DNA of 64,000 nucleotides from Robiginitalea sp. SC105 (GTDB lineage Bacteria > Bacteroidota > Bacteroidia > Flavobacteriales > Flavobacteriaceae): contig NZ_JACLZF010000002.1 in assembly GCF_014243345.1 (NCBI RefSeq), positions 1,116,001 through 1,180,000 of the forward strand, given 5' to 3'. Every line of letters starts with the position of its first letter. Position 1 is the stretch's first letter. Positions 54,481 through 64,000 of the stretch are shown here, piece by piece. The translations under genes and the position numbers were made by a program. The notes beneath the pieces are model-generated. The model did no database searches. It was given only the letters and a program-made list of their open reading frames with translations, and was not told the origin of the DNA.

Positions 54481-56892
54481 TTACATCAGGGCCGGGTAAT
54501 CACCCGGGCTGGCCTCGTGCATGATGTCGTAGACCTTTTCGAATACGTCATCGGAACTGGGTTTGGAAAAATAATCCCCGTCACTGGCGTAGGCAGGCCG
54601 GTGTGCCTGTGCGGTCAGGGTCTGGGGCGCGGCGTCCAGGTACCGGTAGCCCCCCTGTTCTTCCACCACCTGCTGCAGCAGGTAAGCGGCACAACCGCCG
54701 GGGACGTCCTCGTCCACAACCAGGAGTCGCGCCGTTTTTTTAAGGCTTTCGCATACCGCACCTTCAAGGTCAAAGGGGAGGAGGGACTGGGCGTCTATTA
54801 TTTCTGCAGAAATGCCTACTTCCATCAATTCATCGGCTGCCTGCTGCACAATCCTCAGGGTGGACCCATAGGACAACAAGGTGATATCCGACCCTTCCCG
54901 CAGCGTTTCCACACGGCCGATGGGGGTGCAGATGTCCCCCAGGTTGGTCGGGACCGGTTCTTTGAGGCGGTAGCCGTTCAGGCTTTCGATGATCAGTGCA
55001 GGTTCATCACTTTTCATAAGTGTATTGTAAAAGCCTGCCGCCCGCGTCATATCGCGGGGGACCAACACGTACATGCCCCGCAGCAGGTGGATTATCCCCC
55101 CCATAGGGGAACCCGAATGCCAGATACCTTCCAGGCGGTGGCCCCGTGTCCTTACAATAAGTGGCGCCTTTTGTTTGCCCACGGTACGGTAAAGCAGGGT
55201 AGCCAGGTCGTCACTGAGCGTTTGAATGCAATAGAGCAGGTAATCCAGGTACTGGATTTCGGCTATCGGGCGAAGACCGCGCAGGGCCAGGCCGATGCCC
55301 TGTCCGATGATGGTGGTTTCCCGGATGCCTGTATCGGCCACCCGCAGGGGCCCGTATTTCTTCTGCAGGCCCTCCAGCCCCTGGTTTACATCGCCGATGG
55401 CACCGCTGTCCTCCCCGAAGATCAGCGCCTGCGGATAGCGCTCAAAGAGGGCGTCGAAATTGTCCCGGAGGATGATCCGCCCGTCGGCCTGTTCGGGTTC
55501 TTTGGGGTATACCGGCTTCACTTCGGCTATTTCAGTGGCTTTGCCGGGCAATTCCGAGTAGAGGTGGGAACTGTAAAGCGGCTGGGTTTCTTCCATGAAC
55601 CTGCGGATCCATGCCCGGAGTTCCTCTTTGGCCCCATGCGTTTCCCCGATCAGGTAACGCATCGCTTTCCGCGCCCGGGAGATCAGGTCCCTTTTCAGGG
55701 GTTCTTCCACCGCGATCAGGTCGTTCTTCAGTTTGGCGATAAAGCGTCGGTTCGGACTGACGGCGGCGGCCTCGTCCAGCAGCCGGACCACTGTCTTTTT
55801 TTCGGCCCGGTGGGGTTCCAGGAATTCGGCCCAGGCGTCTTTCTTGGCACTGCGTACTTCTTTCTTAATCGCTTTTTCGAGTTCTGCCAGTTCCTCCTCG
55901 GCCACTATCCGGTTGGCCAGGATCCATTCCCGGAAACGCGCATTGCAATCGTGTTTCTTTTCCCAACGGAGCCGCTGGTCCGATTTGTAGCGTTCGTGGG
56001 ACCCCGAGGTAGAGTGTCCCTGGGGCTGGGTAAGCTCCGTTACGTGGATCAGGACGGGTATATGGTTTTCACGGGCAATATCCGCGGCATTTTCATAGGT
56101 GTGTATCAGCGCCGTGTAATCCCAGCCCTTCACCCTGAAGATTTCATATCCGGCTTCGTTCTCGGTGCGCCGGAAGCCCTTCAGGATTTCGGAAATATCC
56201 TCCTTGGTGGTTTGGAATTTGGCAGGCACGGAGATCCCGTAGTTGTCGTCCCAGACGCTGACGATCATCGGGACCTGAAGCACGCCGCCGGCATTGATGG
56301 TTTCAAAAAAATGCCCTTCGCTGGTGGAGGCATTGCCAATGGTCCCCCAGGCCACTTCATTGCCGTTGACCGAGAACCCTTCGGAAGGGATGGACTCCAG
56401 GTTCCGGTAAATTTTGGAAGCCTGGGCGAGCCCCAGCAGTCGGGGCATCTGAGCTGCCGTAGGCGAAATGTCCGGGCTGCTGTTTGGTTGGGCGGTCAGG
56501 TCTTTCCAGCTCCCGTCAGCTTCCAGGCTGTAAGTGCCGAAATGCCCGCCCATCTGCCGCCCGGCACTCATGGGTTCGAGCTGGATGTCCGTAGTGGCAT
56601 AGAGCCCGTGGAAGAAGTCTTTGGCAGTCAGTAGCCCTAGGGCCATCATAAAGGTCTGGTCCCGATAGTAGCCGCTCCTGAAATCCCCGTTTCTGTAGGC
56701 ACGGGCCATGGCCAGCTGGGGCAGTTCCTTGCCGTCTCCGAAGATCCCGAATTTTGCCTTCCCCGTAAGTACTTCCCTCCGTCCCAGCAGGCTGCATTCC
56801 CGGCTGAGTACAGCCGTGCGGTAGTCCTGAAGTATCTGTTCCTTGAAATCCTTGTAGGAAATGTCCTTTTCCGGGTCTAGCTCAACTTTCAT
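54481..56892 (-). CDS. 2-oxoacid dehydrogenase E1, fused alpha and beta subunits
   Basis: 803 residues from the ATG at 56892. Residues 1-380 are the alpha part (GGHFGTYSL near 115; TPP site GTIGNASTSEGHFFE ... VWDDNYGIS), and 440-803 are the beta part (YPQALIFGEDSGAIGD, VADTGIRETTIIGQGIGLAL, AEIQYLDYLLY, LLSYGS, LLVVDEDVPGGCAAYLLQQV). This arrangement is typical of the Bacteroidota branched-chain 2-oxoacid dehydrogenase E1, which decarboxylates keto acids of valine, leucine and isoleucine to make branched acyl-CoA primers for iso-fatty acids. The TPP motif reads GNA where the classical form is GDG. No E2 or E3 gene is adjacent. A good promoter match lies upstream. Confidence 0.88.
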   Translation of the reverse strand: MKVELDPEKDISYKDFKEQILQDYRTAVLSRECSLLGRREVLTGKAKFGIFGDGKELPQLAMARAYRNGDFRSGYYRDQTFMMALGLLTAKDFFHGLYATTDIQLEPMSAGRQMGGHFGTYSLEADGSWKDLTAQPNSSPDISPTAAQMPRLLGLAQASKIYRNLESIPSEGFSVNGNEVAWGTIGNASTSEGHFFETINAGGVLQVPMIVSVWDDNYGISVPAKFQTTKEDISEILKGFRRTENEAGYEIFRVKGWDYTALIHTYENAADIARENHIPVLIHVTELTQPQGHSTSGSHERYKSDQRLRWEKKHDCNARFREWILANRIVAEEELAELEKAIKKEVRSAKKDAWAEFLEPHRAEKKTVVRLLDEAAAVSPNRRFIAKLKNDLIAVEEPLKRDLISRARKAMRYLIGETHGAKEELRAWIRRFMEETQPLYSSHLYSELPGKATEIAEVKPVYPKEPEQADGRIILRDNFDALFERYPQALIFGEDSGAIGDVNQGLEGLQKKYGPLRVADTGIRETTIIGQGIGLALRGLRPIAEIQYLDYLLYCIQTLSDDLATLLYRTVGKQKAPLIVRTRGHRLEGIWHSGSPMGGIIHLLRGMYVLVPRDMTRAAGFYNTLMKSDEPALIIESLNGYRLKEPVPTNLGDICTPIGRVETLREGSDITLLSYGSTLRIVQQAADELMEVGISAEIIDAQSLLPFDLEGAVCESLKKTARLLVVDEDVPGGCAAYLLQQVVEEQGGYRYLDAAPQTLTAQAHRPAYASDGDYFSKPSSDDVFEKVYDIMHEASPGDYPALM

Positions 56893-56913
56893 AAATGAGG
56901 AGGCTGTTTCGGG

Positions 56914-56944
56914 CAAAAGTACCAAAGCCACGGCAGATTTGCAA
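56914..56944 (-). promoter_or_regulatory. Promoter of the fused E1 gene
   Basis: On the minus strand TTG (56944-56942), 20 nt, then TACTTTTG (56921-56914), an exact TAnnTTTG match at normal spacing. The ATG is 21 nt downstream, giving a short leader. Confidence 0.58.
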
Positions 56945-56998
56945 TGCCCACCCAGTTTTTTAATTACATATTTTTCAACAAAAACGAGCGATCAATTC

Positions 56999-57042
56999 AA
57001 TTTATTACGAAAGATTCAAGATTATGGTAATTTATTATGAAA
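56999..57042. repeat. Tandem direct repeat upstream of the E1 gene
   Basis: AATTTATTACGAAA (56999-57012) and AATTTATTATGAAA (57029-57042) match at 13 of 14 bases and are 30 nt apart start to start, about three helical turns. They lie 55-100 nt upstream of the E1 promoter and just past the end of the pseudo-M1 gene, a position suited to an activator or repressor. Confidence 0.45.
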
Positions 57043-57051
57043 TCCACAAAA

Positions 57052-59898
57052 TCAGAACCACTTTCGTGTGAAGAGGCCCGTCAGGGTGCGGGGGCTGATG
57101 GTGATGATAAAGCGGATTCGCGTATCGTATTCGGGCTGGGATATCTCCCATCCGTTGTTTGAATAGAAAGGAAAGTAGAGTTCAAAATAATCCGTAACCA
57201 GGTTCAGGCGGATACCCGCATCGTAGACAAACCGGGCGGATTCCCCGGTATTCCCAAGGAATCCCATGTCCCCGTACACCTCTATCCAGCGCCAGAGGTT
57301 GAAACTTGCATTCCCGGTCAGCATCCAACTGTCTGCAAAGGGGTCCTGTAATTTCGATTTGAAGCCCCCTTCCGCGATGATGATCTGCTGGCTGAAGATT
57401 CCCGAAGCCTCGGAACGACCCAGGTAGTTGTAGTCAAAGAGGTAATCCGTTGGTCGGTCCAGGGCAAAACTAAAGAAGTCTGAATCCGTTTCATTGCGGA
57501 GGAAGACCCCGCCAAAGAGCCTCAGGTTGATCTGTCGGTTGCTCTGCAGCAGCTGCCGGTACTCCATATCAAATGAAAGCTTTGTGAAGTCCGCCGAATA
57601 CTGGGCATCCGCAAACCAGGAAAAGTACTTGATTATACCGTTTTCAATATGGTTGAACCGCAGGTTAAGCACACTGTAATCCGGGTCGGTCTCCAAATCG
57701 CCCAGGGCCGGGTCGATACTCCTGAAAACGTTGACATGGCGCAGCAACAGGTTAGACCGCACATTGGATATGAGGTCAGCCGGACGCCAGCCCAAACTGA
57801 TGGATGGGGTCAGGGTGGAATAGCGCGAGTTGGTCTGGAAGTGGGAGGTGGAACCGCTCAGGCTGTAATTGGTCACGTAAAAACCGCTCTTGCCGTGGTA
57901 ATCGCGGTAGGTGAACCGGCCATAGCCCACGAGGGCCTGCTCCTTGACGGCATAGGTAGGGGCAAAGTCAAAGACGAAGGGCCTTTGCAGCAGGGTTTTG
58001 TTGGTCAACCGGATCCCCGGGGTGAGGCCGTCGTAAAAGTTGTAGTTGGCCACCGGCATATAGAAAACCTGGTTGTAATAGGGGTTTTCGGAATCCCGGA
58101 AGAATTGCAATTTGAGTTTTTTGTTGCCGGAAAAGAACCCGCCAAGCGTCTTCCAGTTGTCCCGCTGGTTGAATTCCGGGATGTTCTGGTCGTAGTTGAG
58201 CACCAACCGCTCCTCGCCAACTTGGGGGATACGCACGGTCCGGGTCCCACTGAAAGGGTCGAGCCAGTATTTGGAAACAATCGAATCCCCGGACACGCCG
58301 AACAGCGATATGGGGACTTCGGTCCCCGTTTTGTTTTTGAGAGTAACGTCCAGGGAATCGCCGGTTTTTTCCACATCGGCGATTTTAAAGTCGATTTGCC
58401 GGCTGGTGGTGACATAGGTCTCAAAAAACCAGTCGACGTCCTTGGTGGCATATTTCTGGACCGATTCCTTGAAGTCTTCGGGGCTGACTTCCTGCAGTTT
58501 ATTCCGGGTCCAGAAATCCTTGATGGCTTTTTCCACCGGTTCTTCCCCCATATAATCTGCCAGGTAGGCCAGGCCCAGCCCCGCCTTGTAGGTGTTGCCG
58601 ATCTTCTGGTTGAATTTGATCAGCGAATCGTTCGGGGTACTCAGTGCCTGGTCCCGGTTGCTCCTGGCCATCAACATATACAGGAACGCATACTGGTCGT
58701 TGAATTCCATGTTGGCAAGGTGAAAATTCCGGATGAGCCACCAGTCGGAGATTTTACCCAGGAGCTTCTGGTCCGGGTAGAATGCATCCACATACCGGAT
58801 CATCAGGTAATTGATGATCGCGTCGCTCACCCATTTATCCTTTCTCGGGTCCAGGAAAAGGGATTCCCGTATGTAACTGCCCAGGGCAGTCTTCAGGAAT
58901 TTCATCTCGAACTGGAACTGCTCTTCATAGGGCCTGATAAAGGAGGGCAATTGGTTCAGCCCGTAGAGCGGGTTTTTATTGAAATCCGCCTCGCTGACCA
59001 GCAGTTGCTCATAGGGAAAGTCCCCCAGGTTTTCGTGTACGAACCGGGTGATGCGGTCGATGGAGATCCCCTGAAGCACCTCCGGGTATTTCTCCGATTC
59101 GATATCGGTTACCACAAAGAGGAATGGGGTGACGTGCTTTTCGAATGGTTTGTCCAGGTTCAGGATGATATCGCAACTCTTGCGTTGTGCACCCCGGAGG
59201 GTTGCCACCTGCCGCTCGGGGAACCGGCTCAGGTTGATATCGACGAAATTCGTACCGAGGAAAAGCGAATCGGGGAAAGTGAAGTCGATGCGCGTATCGG
59301 CGATATCCGTGTAGAGGTCTTCGAGGTCCTTGTTGTTGTAGAGGTTCCATTTCCCATCGTAAACGGCCGGGGTCAGATACCAGTCCCTGAGGTAGTAGCT
59401 GCCATCCGGCCCGTAACCATATGGCGTGTAGCGGTTTGGCGGCAACTGTACGGTATAGGTTATAAACAGGCGGGTGGAGTCTCCGGGTGCCAGGGGCTGG
59501 CTCAGGTCGAACTCCACAATGTCCTTGCCCGGCATGCGGCTCCAGGTCAGTCCCCGGTACACTTCGTCCACCACCGAGAGTATCTCTGTGCGACCCCGTT
59601 CGTCTTCCTTGGCGAGGTGGAGGGATTTCTTGAAATCTTCCGCGAACCGGCGGGCCAGGGCGGTATTCTTGTCGGAATACGCATTGTTCCAATCGTTGAA
59701 GAACAGGCTGGGCAGGGAATCCGGGGATTGGTTGACATAGGTGAATTCCTGCTGGATTTCGATCAGGTGGCTCTCCCCGCGCAGGTTGGCGCGGACATAG
59801 TTCCTGTGCTGTGAGTGAGAGGTATGGGGAAACAGACCCGCCAGGAGCATCAACAGGGGCAGGATCCCCCTGGAAAATAAGATGTTCCCGGTTTGCAT
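57052..59898 (-). CDS. M1-peptidase-like protein without zinc site, fused to an outer-membrane beta-barrel
   Basis: 948 residues from the ATG at 59898, giving signal MQTGNILFSRGILPLLMLLAGLFPHTSHSQ; the longer frame overlaps the upstream gene. Residues 30-490 follow the M1 aminopeptidase plan (beta N-domain, then a helical domain with LADYMGEEPVEKAIKDFW and WFFETYVTTSRQIDF). Where HELAHxW and WLxEGFAxY should be, it has LKTALGSYIRES (335-346) and KWVSDAIINYL (355-365): no HExxH and no downstream glutamate. From about residue 595 the sequence becomes alternating aromatic/polar strands ending ...LTGLFTRKWF with terminal Phe, as in a barrel. A non-catalytic binding domain displayed on a barrel is my reading. 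It lies 4 nt behind the LOG-family gene. Confidence 0.65.
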   Translation of the reverse strand: MQTGNILFSRGILPLLMLLAGLFPHTSHSQHRNYVRANLRGESHLIEIQQEFTYVNQSPDSLPSLFFNDWNNAYSDKNTALARRFAEDFKKSLHLAKEDERGRTEILSVVDEVYRGLTWSRMPGKDIVEFDLSQPLAPGDSTRLFITYTVQLPPNRYTPYGYGPDGSYYLRDWYLTPAVYDGKWNLYNNKDLEDLYTDIADTRIDFTFPDSLFLGTNFVDINLSRFPERQVATLRGAQRKSCDIILNLDKPFEKHVTPFLFVVTDIESEKYPEVLQGISIDRITRFVHENLGDFPYEQLLVSEADFNKNPLYGLNQLPSFIRPYEEQFQFEMKFLKTALGSYIRESLFLDPRKDKWVSDAIINYLMIRYVDAFYPDQKLLGKISDWWLIRNFHLANMEFNDQYAFLYMLMARSNRDQALSTPNDSLIKFNQKIGNTYKAGLGLAYLADYMGEEPVEKAIKDFWTRNKLQEVSPEDFKESVQKYATKDVDWFFETYVTTSRQIDFKIADVEKTGDSLDVTLKNKTGTEVPISLFGVSGDSIVSKYWLDPFSGTRTVRIPQVGEERLVLNYDQNIPEFNQRDNWKTLGGFFSGNKKLKLQFFRDSENPYYNQVFYMPVANYNFYDGLTPGIRLTNKTLLQRPFVFDFAPTYAVKEQALVGYGRFTYRDYHGKSGFYVTNYSLSGSTSHFQTNSRYSTLTPSISLGWRPADLISNVRSNLLLRHVNVFRSIDPALGDLETDPDYSVLNLRFNHIENGIIKYFSWFADAQYSADFTKLSFDMEYRQLLQSNRQINLRLFGGVFLRNETDSDFFSFALDRPTDYLFDYNYLGRSEASGIFSQQIIIAEGGFKSKLQDPFADSWMLTGNASFNLWRWIEVYGDMGFLGNTGESARFVYDAGIRLNLVTDYFELYFPFYSNNGWEISQPEYDTRIRFIITISPRTLTGLFTRKWF

Positions 59899-59902
59899 GC
59901 GA

Positions 59903-60589
59903 TCAGAAATTTGGACTGAGCTGGTGGCCCTTGTAAAAACTGTCAATGATGGTAACCACTTCTTCGGGGGTATCAACCAGTCGGAACAGGTCCAGGTCCG
60001 AAGGGCTGATATTCCCGGCGGAAAGCATGGTGTTCTGGATCCAGTCGATAAGGCCGGACCAATATTCCGACCCGTAGAGCACGATGGGAAAGCGCCCGAT
60101 CTTCTCGGTCTGGATCAGCGTCATGGCCTCGAACAGCTCGTCGAGGGTACCAAAGCCACCGGGCATTACGACAAAACCCTGGGAGTACTTCACAAACATC
60201 ACCTTCCGGACAAAAAAGTAATCGAAGTCCAGGCTTTTATCCGAATCTATAAAGGGGTTGTTGTGCTGTTCAAAAGGCAGGTCGATGTTCAACCCGACGG
60301 AGGTGCCACCCGCTTCGCTGGCGCCCCGGTTTCCCGCCTCCATGATCCCGGGACCCCCTCCGGTAATCACGCCGTATCCGGCCTCCGCCAGTCTCCGGGC
60401 CGTAGTTACGGCGTGCTGGTAGTAGGGCGCATCCGGTTTGGTGCGCGCGGAACCAAAAATGCTTACGCAGGGGCCGATCACACTGAGTTTTTCATACCCG
60501 GTGACAAACTCGCCCATGATCTTGAAAATGGCCCAGGAATCGTTCGTCTTGATCTCGTTCCAGCCTTTGTGGTGCTTCTGTTTACTCAT
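59903..60589 (-). CDS. LOG family protein (nucleoside 5'-monophosphate phosphoribohydrolase-like)
   Basis: 228 residues. The lysine-decarboxylase-like (TIGR00730) motifs are ITGGGPGIMEAGNRGA near residues 75-90 and PGGFGTLDELFEA at 143-155, with the supporting arginine in FFVRKVMF (Arg128). LOG proteins cleave cytokinin nucleotides or other purine monophosphates to base and ribose-5-phosphate; this longer type is common in bacteria without cytokinins and may help clear damaged nucleotides. It follows uvrA by 28 nt and precedes the pseudo-M1 barrel gene by 4 nt, so the three probably form one transcript. Confidence 0.85.
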   Translation of the reverse strand: MSKQKHHKGWNEIKTNDSWAIFKIMGEFVTGYEKLSVIGPCVSIFGSARTKPDAPYYQHAVTTARRLAEAGYGVITGGGPGIMEAGNRGASEAGGTSVGLNIDLPFEQHNNPFIDSDKSLDFDYFFVRKVMFVKYSQGFVVMPGGFGTLDELFEAMTLIQTEKIGRFPIVLYGSEYWSGLIDWIQNTMLSAGNISPSDLDLFRLVDTPEEVVTIIDSFYKGHQLSPNF

Positions 60590-60617
60590 GCTTCTATAAC
60601 GCTTTGGAGGTACGGGC

Positions 60618-63488
<2,871 letters not shown>

Positions 63489-63554
63489 ATCGCGCTTAAA
63501 AGGTTGCGAAAATACGATTTTGCGGGCGAAATAAGAAGTCCGCCCAACCCCATC

Positions 63555-63585
63555 TTTGAATATTCCCGGGACTCTCCTAATTTAG
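63555..63585 (+). promoter_or_regulatory. Promoter of the conserved unknown gene
   Basis: TTTG (63555-63558), exactly 19 nt, then TAATTTAG (63578-63585), differing from TAnnTTTG at one base. The ATG at 63605 is 19 nt downstream. This is the best complete match to the Bacteroidota consensus in the window. Confidence 0.6.
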
Positions 63586-63604
63586 CCGAAAAGCAAATCT
63601 ACCT

Positions 63605-64000
63605 ATGCAAATTCTAGGAATAGGCTCCCGTATCAGCCACTCGGATCACGGTAAGGGCGTGGTGGTCAACGTGAGCTCCAAACACTATTGGGTTTCCTTT
63701 ATGGAATCCGGACTGGAAACCATCGATATCGGCTCGGACTTCGAGGTAATCGAAGCCCTTCACGACGACGTGGATACCGTCAGCTTCACCGACGTGGAAT
63801 CCAGCCTGATCGGCATCCTGAGACGCTGGAGCGATGCAACCAGCCTGGTCCCCATTGCCGATAAATGGAAGGGCGGGAACCTGATACTGAAACCCGGGGA
63901 CCCCGGGCTGGCCCCCAAGGAAATCCCGATTGACACCTTTTTCCATAAGATCGTAATGGTTCGTGACCGCCTGCGCGTCATGGAGCAGCGGATCAATGCC
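63605..64000 (+). CDS. Conserved unknown protein with Tudor-like N-terminus (partial)
   Basis: The ATG at 63605 opens a frame that runs 132 codons to the window edge without a stop. The first 45 residues (GSRISHSDHGKGVVVNVSSKH ... VSFMESGLETIDIG) have the short strand pattern of Tudor/SH3-like folds and resemble the C-terminal domain of the PcrA-type helicase in this window (TRFGQGTVLKV ... AEIKFERGD). The remainder is mixed helical, ending in DTFFHKIVMVRDRLRVMEQRINA. I do not recognise a named family. It is divergent from uvrA and has its own well-formed promoter. Confidence 0.65.
   Translation, partial: MQILGIGSRISHSDHGKGVVVNVSSKHYWVSFMESGLETIDIGSDFEVIEALHDDVDTVSFTDVESSLIGILRRWSDATSLVPIADKWKGGNLILKPGDPGLAPKEIPIDTFFHKIVMVRDRLRVMEQRINA

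Noticed and set aside
54475-56634. Open frame of 719 codons on the plus strand
   Set aside because: It is antisense to the fused E1 gene, whose motifs are complete; the translation is compositionally odd and shows no family. G+C-rich third positions create such shadows.
57649-59814. Open frame of 721 codons on the plus strand
   Set aside because: Antisense to the pseudo-M1/barrel gene. The minus-strand frame has a signal peptide, recognisable M1-like plan and terminal Phe; the plus-strand one has none of these.

Overview
This is a gene-dense chromosomal segment from a Bacteroidota bacterium, most likely a marine Flavobacteriaceae with unusually high G+C for that family (Robiginitalea-like; this is an inference from protein style and base composition, not from a search). 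Supporting signs are a TonB-receptor/DUF4249 pair, DUF2911 and OmpA-type lipoproteins, class II KARI, a fused E1 alpha/beta 2-oxoacid dehydrogenase, weak Shine-Dalgarno sequences, and several promoter-like sequences of the Bacteroidota type (TTTG or TTG, 19-20 nt, TAnnTTTG). I saw no rRNA, tRNA, CRISPR array, insertion sequence, phage gene or attachment site.

Layout. 1-3247: end of a TonB-dependent receptor, a DUF4249 lipoprotein and an exported protein with a plug-like domain. 3299-6286: ComM/YifB ATPase and a serine beta-lactamase-like hydrolase. 6385-14211: a mostly accessory minus-strand block: arylsulfotransferase-like lipoprotein, alpha/beta hydrolase, Cys-type sulfatase, a flavin monooxygenase with a chorismate-lyase-like N-terminal domain, and a Tat-exported aminotransferase. 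14262-15124: a two-gene unknown operon with a strong terminator. 15330-18835: NRAMP-like transporter plus 5-oxoprolinase PxpABC in one overlapping operon. 19094-31060: a branched-chain amino acid locus, ilvD-ilvB-ilvN-ilvC followed by a GapN-type dehydrogenase and an MFS carrier, converging on leuC-leuD-leuA; leuB, ilvA and ilvE are not present.

31343-48711 is largely housekeeping: DUF2911/TPR protein, RecG, M1 peptidase and patatin, OmpA-like proteins, M20 amidohydrolase and a DsrE-like protein, UvrD/PcrA helicase, GH16 glucanase, Sua5/YciO protein, OmpA lipoprotein, glycosyltransferase, HsdR-N-like nuclease-fold protein divergent from HolA. 48712-64000: DoxX protein, a kinase/class-III aminotransferase fusion, M16 protease, fused branched-chain 2-oxoacid dehydrogenase E1, an M1-peptidase-like protein without a recognisable zinc site joined to a C-terminal outer-membrane barrel, a LOG-family nucleotide hydrolase, UvrA, and the start of a conserved unknown protein that leaves the window.

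The most interesting items are the pseudo-M1 protease/barrel fusion, the chorismate-lyase-like/FMO fusion, the NRAMP relative without metal motifs in the oxoprolinase operon, the unknown Cys/His plus ExD-nuclease-fold gene pair, and the sulfate-ester/monooxygenase cluster. All functional calls come from reading motifs; none was tested by database search.
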